From contig NC_026656.2 in NCBI RefSeq assembly GCF_000004075.3, forward strand, positions 3,472,001 to 3,536,000: a DNA stretch of 64,000 bases, written 5' to 3'. Positions 37,841 to 49,315 of the stretch are shown in pieces. The translations under genes and the position numbers were made by a program. The notes under the pieces are model-generated. The model was not told the origin of the DNA. It did no database searches and worked only from the letters and a program-made list of their open reading frames with translations. Positions within the stretch are counted from its first letter, which is position 1. Every line of letters starts with the position of its first letter. The stretch is from Cucumis sativus (taxonomy: Eukaryota; Streptophyta; Magnoliopsida; Cucurbitales; Cucurbitaceae).

Positions 37841-38555
37841 TGTTTGGTGACCTCTTGGTAATTTTTCTAAAATGCATGTAAGTGAGAATAAAACATGCAA
37901 AAAAAAAAAAAAAAAAACTCATGTTGGTTTATGGGAATAATTTTCAACTTAATAAGTCTATAAGACAGGTAAGATAATATTGCTAGGTCGTAGATGATGC
38001 AAGGGATTGTCGGGATTGTCAGTTGCCGAATTTAGATTCTAAATCTTGGGCTTGGAAGCGCTACAAGTGTTATCAAAGACGAAATCTCTCCTCGTAAGAT
38101 GTGGTTCAGGGACAAACTAAACAGAAGTTAGTGGATGCCTGAAGGGGAACATGAATAAACTGATATCAAATTTGAATGAGATAGATCCTAGAACATGAGA
38201 GTAAGGTTGAGAAATGCTTAAAAAAATTGGAAGTTAACCTATACTAACAATGTGTATCATTTTTGGTGGCTTAATAATATGAACTCCAAAGTTAAACGTG
38301 TTTAGCTTAGCGCAATTCAATGTTGGCGACCTCCTGAGATTTTTTCTATGATGTATGTGAGTGAGGACAAAGTATCCTGAAAGAACTCGTGTTAGGTTGT
38401 CTAATAAGCATGGTTTTTGGAGGAAACTTTCACCTTAGTAAGCTTTTAACTTTTTAAGCAAGCAAGAAGATGTTGCCTAGTCGTAGAAGATGCAAGGGAA
38501 TGTCAGGCCATTAGTTGTCGAATTTCGAATTTAGAATCTTGAGCTTGGAGCACTA
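37841..38555 (+). mobile_element. degenerate TRIM-like miniature LTR retroelement
   Basis: Two diverged direct repeats (37841-38065 and 38321-38555) start TGTTTGGTGACCTC and TGTTGGCGACCTC. They share ATGTRAGTGAG, a GGTCGTAGA/AGTCGTAGAAGATGCAAGGGA block and CTTGGGCTTGGA/CTTGAGCTTGGA near the end. The first ends in CTACA and is followed two bases later by TGTTATCAAAGAC, a decayed match to the tRNA-Met primer site TGGTATCAGAGC. Only about 255 bp, without coding capacity, lies between the repeats. The size fits a TRIM element. I see no target duplication or clear polypurine tract, so the 3' boundary is uncertain. Confidence 0.6.
37899..37917. repeat. poly-A run inside the left LTR-like repeat
   Basis: Nineteen consecutive A residues that are absent from the second repeat copy, so they are a local expansion or small insertion. 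Confidence 0.95.
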
Positions 38556-38874
38556 GAATGATCATGAGGTTGAGACAATCACATGGTTGACCAATGGTTA
38601 TGGGCAATTGATCAACAAAAGATATAATTCCTCAAGCTCATGATATTCATTAAAAACAACCTTATTCCAAACGGGTGAGTTCGACTTTTCAATTGTAACA
38701 CAAAAAGATTTGAAGTATTTTTCTCAGCTCAATTGTTAAATTTTGGCAAGATTTTAAAGATTTTTGGAAATTATTTTATTGAAGATTGACGAGCAAAAGA
38801 TTTAATTGAATGAAAAAAAATTGAAAAAAATAAGAAAATGGAAAAGTAATAATAATAATAATAATATAACAACA

Positions 38875-38924
<50 letters not shown>

Positions 38925-38944
38925 TTTTATTTGTTTTAGAAGGC
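38556..38944. other. AT-rich spacer ending in compound microsatellite
   Basis: No gene. It ends with (TAA)n at 38847-38865, (AT)n at 38881-38916 and a T run to 38929, directly before the GC-rich island. Confidence 0.8.
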
Positions 38945-39437
38945 TCAATCGCGTGCCCTCATCTCCCTCAACACTCTTCCTCTTCTCTACGTGCCCCAGC
39001 CGCCGCCCATAGTTTCCTCACCGCCGGCCGCCCTTTGCTTTTCTTTTTTTCCGTTCATCTACAGCTGCCGGCCGCCCAAGAACCGTCGCGTCTCCGTTAG
39101 CTTGAACCGCCGCGTCCCGAGCCGCTCGCCGTCCCGTCAAGTCGCAGCCTCCGCGTCGCGCCGTTCGAATCTGAACCAAACGGTCCGTTCCTGCTCCGTT
39201 TTGACTCCATCCGCGAAGCGCCAGCCGGCGCCGCTGAGTTTCGCGCCAATCTGTCCTTCATCGAACTACCTCCTCTGTCATTCCAAGCCGCGCGCGACTC
39301 CTCTTCCAGCCGTGAGTGCAAGCCGACGTCTACCTCCAAGCCAGCCGCTCAGATCTGTTTTGCACGCCGTTATTCAACTCAATTCGTACGCGGCTGTCCT
39401 TTTTATCGCCGTGGCTTGCAGTGGGTTTTGGTGGTAA
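38945..39437. other. GC-rich island before the PPR gene, probable leader exon or repeat relic
   Basis: About 490 bp of CpG-rich DNA (many CCG, GCC and CGC steps) in surroundings that are strongly AT-rich. It stays open for 148 codons on the plus strand and 80 on the minus strand. The plus frame begins with GTG, is Pro/Ser/Arg-rich, low-complexity, and matches no domain I know. A strong 5' splice site (TGGTG/GTAAGTG) ends it at 39433-39434, and a possible acceptor precedes the PPR start near 39760. It could therefore be a non-coding first exon of the PPR gene, or a dispersed repeat. Confidence 0.5.
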
Positions 39438-39783
39438 GTGTGTATTTGTGGGATTCATGATTCTGCATTGTAAATACATTGAAGTGTAACGTTGGATTAT
39501 TTAGTTGGTTGCTATTGTTTGTTGAAGGTACCGTTTGAAGTTAGCGAGCTAATTCTTGAATTTTCAAAGCTCAATTTCTCAGAAGCTTACGGGAGATGAA
39601 GGAGAATGTGTCAATCCATTTTGGTTAGGATGAACATGAGAGAAAGCAAGCCAGCCCGACGAACAAGGATGAACTTGTAATAAGCTTCAAACTTTACAAG
39701 GATGAACTTTACTTTACCTTAGCCCTAACCTTTTTCTCTTGGTTTTCTGGGAAATTCCAGTCGATGTCTTCCGAGTGAAAAAC

Positions 39784-41619
39784 ATGAACGTCATCATTCG
39801 CCACTCCTCGGCGTCGAGAATTTTCCCGGCGAAAATTGATCGGAACTGCATTTTCTCGACGACCCATCTTCCGTTCTGCACTTACAATCCAACCTGTACG
39901 GCTCCCATATCGAACGATTTCGACCCACTAATCATCTCAGACCTTATTTCCAGGCAACAATGGTCAATCCTCAAATCCCATGTCAAATTCAAAAGTCCCA
40001 TCGATTTTCTTCACCAATTGATGGGTTCGGGAGACGTTGACCCATTGCTTGTTCTCAGGTACTTCAATTGGTCCCGGAGAGAGCTTAATGTTAATTACAG
40101 CATTGAACTCATCTGCAGGCTCTTAAATTTATTGGCCAATGCTAAACATTACCCCAAAATTCGATCAATTCTCGATTCTTTTGTAAAGGGTGAAACAAAC
40201 TGCTCGATTTCTTTGATTTTTCACTCGCTTTCGGTGTGTAGTGGTCAATTTTGTGCTAATTCGATAATTGCTGATATGTTGGTGTTAGCCTATGTGGAAA
40301 ATTCGAAAACAGTTTTGGGATTGGAGGCGTTTAAGAGAGCTGGTGATTATAGGTATAAGTTATCTGTGTTATCTTGCAACCCATTGTTGAGTGCCTTGGT
40401 GAAGGAGAATGAATTTGGGGGTGTGGAATTTGTGTATAAAGAGATGATTAGAAGGAAAATTAGTCCTAATTTGATTACATTTAATACTGTGATTAATGGG
40501 TTATGTAAGGTTGGGAAATTGAATAAAGCTGGAGATGTTGTTGATGATATGAAAGTATGGGGATTCTGGCCCAATGTGGTTACCTATAACACTCTCATTG
40601 ATGGATACTGTAAAATGGGTAGGGTTGGGAAGATGTATAAAGCTGATGCTATTTTGAAGGAAATGGTGGAAAATAAAGTCAGCCCAAATAGTGTAACATT
40701 TAACGTATTGATTGATGGGTTTTGTAAAGATGAAAACTTATCTGCTGCTTTGAAGGTGTTTGAGGAAATGCAGAGTCAGGGTCTGAAGCCTACTGTAGTA
40801 ACATACAATTCGTTAGTAAATGGTTTGTGTAATGAAGGAAAACTGAATGAGGCTAAAGTTCTTCTTGATGAAATGTTGAGTTCAAACTTGAAGCCTAATG
40901 TTATTACTTATAATGCTCTGATTAATGGGTATTGTAAGAAGAAGTTGTTGGAGGAAGCTAGGGAGTTGTTTGATAATATTGGAAAACAAGGGCTGACTCC
41001 CAATGTTATAACATTCAATACATTACTTCATGGATATTGCAAGTTTGGGAAGATGGAAGAGGCATTTTTGCTCCAGAAGGTAATGTTAGAGAAGGGGTTT
41101 CTCCCAAATGCCTCAACCTACAATTGCCTTATTGTTGGTTTTTGTCGGGAGGGAAAAATGGAGGAAGTCAAGAATCTTTTAAATGAAATGCAATGTAGAG
41201 GTGTGAAAGCTGATACAGTGACGTATAATATTTTGATAAGTGCATGGTGTGAGAAAAAGGAGCCAAAAAAGGCAGCACGACTTATTGATGAGATGCTCGA
41301 CAAGGGATTAAAACCAAGTCATTTGACATATAACATTTTGTTGAATGGCTATTGCATGGAAGGAAACTTAAGGGCTGCTTTGAATCTGAGGAAGCAAATG
41401 GAGAAAGAAGGAAGATGGGCAAATGTGGTAACGTATAATGTGTTGATTCAAGGTTATTGTAGAAAGGGGAAATTGGAAGATGCAAATGGACTTCTTAATG
41501 AGATGCTGGAGAAGGGGTTAATACCGAATCGAACTACTTATGAGATAATTAAAGAGGAAATGATGGAGAAAGGATTTCTTCCTGATATAGAAGGTCATCT
41601 TTATCACGCCTCCCAGTAG
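39784..41619 (+). CDS. P-class pentatricopeptide repeat (PPR) protein, At1g09820-like
   Basis: PPR proteins bind organellar RNA and guide its processing, stability or translation. It is intronless, with 611 residues from ATG 39784; an upstream in-frame TTG is not used. From about residue 195 to 595 there are about a dozen 35-residue repeats of the form PNVVTYNTLIDGYCK...A..L..EM. One carries a short insertion (GRVGKMYKADAIL). There is no E or DYW domain, so it is P-class. The N-terminus (about 1-40: Arg, Ser, Ile, few acids) looks like an organellar transit peptide. The order of repeats and the ending PNRTTYEIIKEEMMEKG followed by LPDIEGHL closely recall Arabidopsis At1g09820, which has no established function that I know. 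A tiny upstream frame (ATG at 39764, MSSE-stop) precedes the start. Confidence 0.95.
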   Translation: MNVIIRHSSASRIFPAKIDRNCIFSTTHLPFCTYNPTCTAPISNDFDPLIISDLISRQQWSILKSHVKFKSPIDFLHQLMGSGDVDPLLVLRYFNWSRRELNVNYSIELICRLLNLLANAKHYPKIRSILDSFVKGETNCSISLIFHSLSVCSGQFCANSIIADMLVLAYVENSKTVLGLEAFKRAGDYRYKLSVLSCNPLLSALVKENEFGGVEFVYKEMIRRKISPNLITFNTVINGLCKVGKLNKAGDVVDDMKVWGFWPNVVTYNTLIDGYCKMGRVGKMYKADAILKEMVENKVSPNSVTFNVLIDGFCKDENLSAALKVFEEMQSQGLKPTVVTYNSLVNGLCNEGKLNEAKVLLDEMLSSNLKPNVITYNALINGYCKKKLLEEARELFDNIGKQGLTPNVITFNTLLHGYCKFGKMEEAFLLQKVMLEKGFLPNASTYNCLIVGFCREGKMEEVKNLLNEMQCRGVKADTVTYNILISAWCEKKEPKKAARLIDEMLDKGLKPSHLTYNILLNGYCMEGNLRAALNLRKQMEKEGRWANVVTYNVLIQGYCRKGKLEDANGLLNEMLEKGLIPNRTTYEIIKEEMMEKGFLPDIEGHLYHASQ

Positions 41620-43800
41620 AAGTTAATGCAACTGTACCGGTGGAATAAAATTGTACATACACTTTAAGTCGTTGATCTGGCCAACATGATCAAAGGTAGA
41701 GGACATTTCAAGGTAACTAATATATCCAAGGACCTTACTTGACCTTACTTGAACATGACCGATTCTAAAAATTAGCTACCCAGGAGTGGAACAAACACCA
41801 TCTTTAGCATTTGAGAGCTTAGCTTATGATGTGATGTGATGTTCCATGTCTTTAAATCATATAGATGGTATATAATTCACTCAATCAGGTTAATTTAGTA
41901 GTCAATTGTTGTACTGATGCTGATATACCTTCTCCATTGTTTAATGTAGCATCATAACATGCAGTTGCTTTATTACTTAGACGTTTTATGTGCTCAATGT
42001 GTATAATTATTATATTTTTTGATAGAATAAGACATGCATGGCAGAAACTAGATCAAATTCTACCTAATTGCACTTAATTAATGAGTAAATTCTAAACCAA
42101 AAATAAAACGAAATTAGGGTTTTGAGAATACTTACGTTTGAAGCTCCGATTTTTTTTTCAAACAATCGCTAAGGTTGACCTACTATCCTTCAGACTCAAA
42201 ATCGGGTTGTGGGACTAGTTGGATGAAGAAAACCGAGAGAGAGAAAGAAGATGGAAAAGAAATTAAGGAATAAGGTTGGACTTGAAATTTGGTTTGTTTA
42301 TTTATTTATTTATTAAAGTTACAAAAGGAAAACAAGAAGCCCAAAATTTGATACTCCAAAAGACCAACCCTTTCCAAAATAACATAGAGCCCATTTGATA
42401 GGGAAATCATATGCAAAGTTGCAAATGCATAATTTGCATCTTTAATATTTAAATACATTCACATATAAAGCTCTATCTCTTGTTAATGTTCTAAGTTTAT
42501 TCCATATAAGCCAATACTACGTGAATATGAGTTCATAGTTGACTCAAGGTTAAAATTAAGTTACCTAGGTCATCAATAATTGAAATGATTAGTTTTAAAC
42601 AGTAAATGACGTTATAATGTAAAAATGACTATTTCATGCTTAAGTCTTATGTAAACATTTTACATAGGATGCTCCTAGGATAATCTCGTACTAACTATAA
42701 AGCGGCCACACCCATAGTTTTTTTTGAATAAGGCGTCCAACCTTTATTCATATACTATAGACTATTTATGTTATATATTCTAACTTGATCTACATTTATG
42801 TTTTCACAAAAAATTTAAATTTACTATAAAAAAAAACATCTTAGTCTATTGGATTTTAAGATTATAGTATTCAATTTGTAAATAATGACTTTTATTGAAA
42901 ATAACATGATTACAAGCTACGGGTTTTATGACATAAATGCCAACATTTTCATCGTTGTTGAAGGCTCAAGATTGATGTTCGGCTATAACCCAACTTGGGA
43001 TGAATATTTACAACCATTAGGCTTTTCAACAATCAATCTTTGCTTCCAATGATGTCAATTGGCTATTCAACTGCTGAGTTATGGAACTCAGCAGTTTCCT
43101 GTATCCCGATCATCGCTTCAAGTCAGAAACAAAGTGTATCATCCACGGATCGGGTTGGTCAATAGCCCACTCCTTGCTTCATTAGATCTCTTCGTAGTTC
43201 TGTACATTTCCAACTTTTCAAGTTTGGAATGTTTATGTATTCTGTATTATTCAACCGATCCAATAAGAGGTGGAATTCTCACTCTACCTTCTTTTGAACT
43301 CAAAAGAAAATGAAAAACAACAAAAACTCTAATTGGAAGCTTAGTATTGATTTTTGTTTCCATTTGGTTTTTACATTTCTTGATCTATACTCTAAATTTT
43401 TTATTTAACATACTGATTTCTATATTTTAAAACTTTGTTATCTCAAAGGATTAGAATCCTTATCTTTTTAAAAAGTTTAAAAAATAAATAAACATTTGTA
43501 TGTACAAAAATTGAAATAAATTTAGAGAAATTATTTTAAATGATAAAAGTTAAAATATAAATTAAAAAAAAAAAGAAGCAACGGCAACGGGTCAAAGAAG
43601 CAAATCACATTCATTATTTTAAAGAGTCTTCCACACTCTCGTCCTTCGAACCTTCTTCCATTTCTTATTTCTCTTCCACATGTTTGGAATTCTCGTGTCA
43701 AATTCCTATCAAACTACTATTTTCTTACCCAGATTCGAATTGGGTCGAGAGATTTTCCGTTGTTAGAGCCTAATTCTACTCGTGGGTTTCAAAATTTTCC
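41620..43800. other. intergenic between PPR gene and membrane-protein gene
   Basis: No supportable gene. An AATAAA at 41644 may serve the PPR transcript. A perfect 10-bp tandem (CCTTACTTGA twice) lies near 41735. The frame at 43059-43313 starts with TTG and matches nothing. The segment 42080-42730 looks more complex than its surroundings and might be an old LTR, but I found no termini. Confidence 0.5.
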
Positions 43801-45837
43801 ATGGATTTCGAGTTCGATTTCGAGAAGAAGCGCATCCAGTTACTGGTATTCATAATCGGCACCATCGTCCTCAGTTTCACCGGTACGTTTAATTTGGATC
43901 GAAACTCTGATGTAAATATGTTGAAAATCATAGTTGAATCAAGAATTCATGTTGCGTTTTGTAATTTTTAATTGCCTTGTTCCTTTTTCTTTGATGGGTA
44001 TTTGATTGTTTGTTTCCTTTGAAATTAGAGAGTGAGCGAAAATCTTCGTGTTTCTTTGTTGGGTTTTGTTGCGAGTGTGTTGAAGAAGTGGAAATAGTAG
44101 TTGTAATCTTGTTGCATTAGAAATTCTTGGAATTAGAATCTGTGAAACTGTGTGGAGTTGTGAAAATGAAAATCTTAGTGGAATTGAATTCTTCTGGTGA
44201 TTTTTCTTGATCTTCTTGCTTGAATTTCTCTCATAGATTTGGTTCCAGATTAATGATACGTGTTGAAGAAGGCACATCTTAAAGCCATTTTATGGTCTAT
44301 TCCTTTTGTTTATTTGGTAAAGTATTACATCTAGAACATGTTTTTCTGACTGTTTCTTTGTTCTTTTTTACACTCTCCCAATAAATATTCCAAGATGTAC
44401 AGAAGAAAGAACCAAAATTTTAATCATGTTTCAAATTAGAGCGCTTTTTGAAAGAACACTTGTAGAGTGTTTTTGACGTGAGTGATTGTTGTGGAAATAG
44501 TTTGAAAATGTAGAACTAAACTTCCAAATGATTTCATCAACCCTTTTCATTGAAGTGGTTTAATCCCAGTATTTTTGGGAAAAGTTACTTATTTTAGAAG
44601 CACTCTCAGCTGCACCTTTATGGCTATAAACTTTCAATTTTGGAAATTAAAGGGGAAATTAGAGGGAAAAGTTTAGAATCTCAATTTTGTGTTGCATATT
44701 TTTTGAATCTAAGACAAACTAACATGCCCTCTTTCGTCGGTGGCTCTACTTTGGTGAGTTTACTATGATTATTGTATTACCCAAGTATTAATGTACTAAT
44801 GCTTATCTTGACAAGAGGAATTTTATTGGCGATAAGTGATGGAAGAACTTAAAGTATTTTGTTAAGAAACAAAAATGATGTATGAACATGATTGAAGTTT
44901 TTATGTATTGGATGTTGGTTTTGTTTTGTAGACTGAATTTTACTATGTGTTTATATTCTGGATTTGCAATATTTGAAGGGTTGTCATAAAGGAACATCTT
45001 TTGGTTATATCATATCAATACATGTATGTTTGTTCCTCATTTGTTGACACATTTATTTAGTATTTACTGTTTCTGTTTCTCATCTTTTAAAAACTTTTTA
45101 TAGCGGAGAAATGTCGCCACCTGGTCGGGGAGGAAGCTTCATCCCAGAGTGGAAAGTTCACATTCTTGAATTGTTTTGACATGGGTTCTGGATCTGTTGC
45201 TTGTGGTGTGAAGGAGGGGGTAAAACTCTACTTTTATAACATCCGGTCCGCCCATGTTGAGAGTGTACGGCACACAGCACTCGAGACTGCATTGGCCGAT
45301 GCAATTACTCAGGGAATGTCTGCAAAGGAAGCAGCAAAACACGCACAGAAAGAGGGAGTGAAGGCAGCAAAGCTGGCAAAACGACAAGCGAAACGTATCA
45401 TAGGACCGATCATTTCTTCCGGGTGGGATTTTTTCGAAGCTCTATACTATGGTGGTACTATCACAGAAGGCTTCCTTAGGGGCTCAGGGACTCTTTTCGG
45501 TGCTTATGCTGGAGGTTTCATCGGCGACCAAAGGCTTGGGAGGTTCGGGTACCTAATAGGAAGTCATTTAGGTAGTTGGGTTGGAGGTAGAATTGGACTT
45601 ATGGTATATGATGTTGTCAATGGAGTGCATTTCTTGCTCAATTTTGTTCAAGGTGAAGAAGAAAGTGAAGTCCATGAAAAGGAGGCAGCCTATGTTGAAA
45701 ATGAAGCTTCCTCCGATGGCTCACATGTTAACGATGCTCCTATTTACAACAACTTGGAAGATATTGAAGAATCATACCACTATGAATCATCGCCGTCAGA
45801 TGAATCTTTAGATCACGAGAACTCCGAGTTTAGATGA
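43801..45837 (+). CDS. conserved plant membrane protein with glycine-zipper domain, function unknown
   Basis: Two coding exons, 43801-43882 and 45104-45837, total 816 nt, or 271 residues. The 1221-bp intron is GT-AG with phase 1. The N-terminus has an acidic/basic head (about 13 residues) and one hydrophobic helix (LLVFIIGTIVLSFTA), a likely signal anchor. A Lys/Ala-rich amphipathic stretch (about 90-120: AKEAAKHAQKEGVKAAKLAK) follows. Then comes a Gly-rich hydrophobic block (about 150-200: GTLFGAYAGGFIGDQRLG and GSHLGSWVGGRIGLMVY) of glycine-zipper type that could insert in a membrane. The last 60 residues are acidic and probably disordered. I do not recognise a named family. The joined frame and domain-like conservation pattern support a real gene. 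Confidence 0.82.
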
Positions 45838-46740
45838 TGTATACTTGTGAAAGATTTAAGTGTTTACAAGGGAACATTATTTTAGGTTAGATATTGTTGG
45901 GGGTTCATGGATGTAGTACAGAACTTTTATCTTTTTTAAAACTGTTTCGTTCAATGGAATTGGAGTTGATAGAAATATTGAATTGAAAGAGGCATTTGAT
46001 GGATTTTGGGTATTAATTGAAAGCTTTGATGAATGTTTGGTAGTGAATTTGAAGTGACACTTCAACTCTAATTATTTTTGACAGCAAAGTAACCTTCTTA
46101 AAATAAATTGGCAATTGGTTTTGAAATATGTGTCATTAAATAAATAAACATTTTCAAAATTTGACACCATTCAAATGTTCATTTTGTTAAACTGGACTTA
46201 AATACACAACAATTTTTTGAAGGGCATTTGATCTGGATAACAAAATTGATTGGTTTAGAAATTTAATTGATCTTGTAATACAATCTGGATGGCTTTAATA
46301 TAAAACTAAAAGGAAAAACAAGAAAGAGAAATACACATTTTTAGTTCCATACATTGTGACTTAAATTTGTGTTAGTTTTTAAGATTAAAAGTACTCGAAA
46401 CAAAATCGGTAAAATTGTAATATTTTGAAATTTAAGGTTTAAATTAAAATTAGTTTTAAAATTTAGGACTAATGGTACGTTTACAAAACAACTATAAAAA
46501 CTGATGTAATAGAAATGAGATTTTATTATGAATGAATTGTAATAATTTTATATTGTAAGCAAAATTGAATTGTTTTGAAGATGTTTACTTAAAACTATGG
46601 AGACACAGACAGAAGAAGAAGAAGAAGGTGTTTTTACAAAAAATATAAAAGAAAGAGAGAATTGAAATGAAAGGAAAGAAGGGGGGGAGGAGCACGCGCG
46701 AAGATGGATAGAGCTCAGCTGGCTGTGGCTACAACGAACG
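45838..46740. other. intergenic, no gene
   Basis: 3' UTR of the membrane-protein gene, then AT-rich DNA. A GAAGAAGAAGAAG run near 46612-46626 precedes the leader of the next gene. Confidence 0.6.
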
Positions 46741-49298
46741 ATTGACCAAGTGGCGAGCACGCGCCATTACGCCAACGCCAAAGCAGAGCTGCTGGCTTTA
46801 CGAATAAACAACAACCCCCAAAAGAACAATTCCCAAATTCGTAGCCGAGCCAAATCCCGATTCCCATATCCAACCAAACTCTTCTTTCCTCTCTTTCTCC
46901 TCAAGCTAGCGGCTCTGCTCAAAGCCCCTCTTCTTCGCTTTTCAACTCTACCTCTACCTCTTTCTCTCTCTCTCTCGGCTTTGATCCGGCTCAGATCCAT
47001 CTTGCGCCGCTCCTCCCCTTCCCTCCATCCTGATCAGAACCATTTTCAGGTTTCCGACGACCCCTTATCGTCGAATTTCTCGTTCAATCTTCCTCGCTCA
47101 TTTACTAGCTCTTTGGACTCTTCCAAGTGGTGGGTTTGGGTTCTTGTTCGAGTTGGGAGATGGGGTTCTTTTTCTTTGGCCGTCTTCTTGGAGGACCCTT
47201 TATTGAGGTTGTTCTTTTGACAATTGGGTTCTCGTTGGAATAAGGGGTGGGAGTCTTTATGTTTCAGCTCTTCGTTCCATGTATTTCTTGGTAAGTCAGT
47301 TAATTTTAACTGCTGAAATGTTTTTGTTTTAATGTTCATTTTTAGTCTTTGCTCTCATTTGGATTGCAGCTTGAATGCTTGTTGAGATAGAGTGAGTGTT
47401 GATGATGTTAGTATTTTGTAGCTTGATCATAAGTCAATGAGCTTGCAATTGGCTCTGTAGTTTGAGTTGAAATCACCAACTAATCGAATGAGATTGTTTA
47501 AAATGTCAAATGAAATCATATGTTTCCTCCTTAAAAAATAGTGAGATTCTGTGCCGTGAAATTCTAATGGTCTTGACTGAAAATGGTGCTATACTCTTCG
47601 AAGTGAATCCTCTGCTGCAGAAGTACTTTCTTGCTCGATAAAGCTAAAGTGCAGGGCTTTGGCTGTTTCATCTATGCGCTCCACTTCAGATTGTATACCA
47701 TTTATAAATGTGTTCCAAACAAATTAGAACAAAAGAGGCAACCAATTTTGTTTGCTTATATGAGTATTCTTGTTGCTTACGAAGATGGCGTATTTTCAGA
47801 TTTTCAATTGGCCTTCAAATGGATATTTAAGCTTGTTGGATGGGAACTGGGAAGTTTAAGCCTTTTGCATTTTAAATTAATTTTCTGTTTGTGTTTCTGA
47901 CAGTTGGTTGATTAGAAAACTGTTTATTTTCTAAGCTTTTCCAGCCGTTTCAAAGTTGAATTAAAGGCTGTTATGGACTCAAATGCTCTGACAGTACTTG
48001 GAATTAGACTGTATGATACATCATGATCAATAGAATTTTGTCTTTTTTTGGTGTTTATATTAGGAATGTCTTCCTAACAAGTTCCTGCAATAAAGAAAGA
48101 ACAGGTAAATAACATATATCGTTCTGTTCTATCGTTTCTTACTGGAAATAAATCAACAGTTACGAGCTATCAAAGAGTAAAAACAGTCAAACATATTCAA
48201 ACCTACTGATTAGAGAAAGATGGGAAACTAATGAACAAGAAAGTAAGAACTTAAAGCAACATAAAGAAGAGCAAAAAGCATGAGAATCATGCTACACCAC
48301 AAAACATGGGAAATCAAGATTTTTGAATTAAAATAGATAACAAGAGCACATGATGCTTAAAATTGAACTGGAAATAAACAGCCTTCTAACCAGTTTCTAA
48401 CGGCTAGAAACATTAATGTAGTTAATCTAAAAAGTACTAAATAATAGAAGGCTTAAAATTCCCAGTAAAAAAACTCAAATAACTTTTAGAGGGAATTGAC
48501 AATCTTAAATTACATCAGAAGGCAAGATTGTTTACCAGATTCATGCACTAATAAGTGAATCTTTTGATCGAAAATGGGCTGATGCTTAACTCTTCTATTT
48601 ATCCTTCCATTTTCTGAATCTATTGTTGCTGTTAGCCAGGGACTGTTAGTGGGAAAGCTAAAAACCAAATGGACTGGAGTGTGAATAATGCATTTAAAAC
48701 ATTTAAAGGTAATTGTATACTTATGTATGATTAACGGTTTTTTTTTCATCTGCTCCAAATTTGATGGTTTTTCAGTATTAAGGCGCAGAAATATAATGAT
48801 TTGATGAGGATTATCCTAACTCTTATGAGTTAATAAAAATAAAACAAGCACACATAAACTTGATCACACTGAGTGTGTTCTTTGGCACTCAGTAATGAAG
48901 TAATCAACAGTGATTTGTACCATTAAGAATACCTTTTGTGTGTTTAAAAATTATTCCACAACTGAGTTAAGTTCACTTACAATATATTTTCTTACAGGAA
49001 ACTATTCAGTTTTCATTGTAATTAAAATGAATGCTAAGGGCATTTTTTAATCACCCATGAAAAGTGGGGTGCAATTTTTTTGCAGTGGACCTGGTTTTTA
49101 GATTCCTACTAGCGTGGTTAGGATGTGGAAACGTTGTCTGTGGTGTTTCATGTGTGTACGTGTTTCTTGGAAGAGTAGTTGTAATTTGCAATGATTTTGT
49201 TTGTGTATTGCTTCTTTGAATGTTGGTTCTGTGCAATCTGCGATGATTAGATAGTTCATTTTAATGAATGTAGCCTTTGTTTTTGTTTCTACAAGTAG
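46741..49298 (+). other. probable 5' leader exon and leader intron of the hAT-like gene
   Basis: A CT-rich segment (about 46760-47290) resembles a plant 5' UTR and includes a (CT)n run near 46962-46977. It ends in a consensus 5' splice site (TTCTTG/GTAAGTC at 47290-47291). The matching 3' splice site is AAGTAG at 49298, 17 nt before the hAT-like ATG. The implied leader intron is about 2.0 kb. ORFs inside it (89 codons at 47631-47900) show no family. Two ATGs (47259 and 47279) in the leader open short frames that overlap the main start after splicing. Confidence 0.55.
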
Positions 49299-49315
49299 AT
49301 TTGGAACCCAAGTCC

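Noticed and set aside
38991-39437. 148-codon plus-strand frame in the GC-rich island
   Set aside because: Starts with GTG, low-complexity Pro/Ser/Arg composition, and no stops mainly because of the GC content. I treat it as leader or repeat, not as a gene.
42080-42730. possible solo LTR
   Set aside because: The segment looks more complex than its flanks, but I found no TG...CA ends, primer site or target duplication.
47631-47900. 89-codon frame in the hAT-like leader intron
   Set aside because: Starts with a non-ATG codon in AT-rich intron sequence and has no domain.
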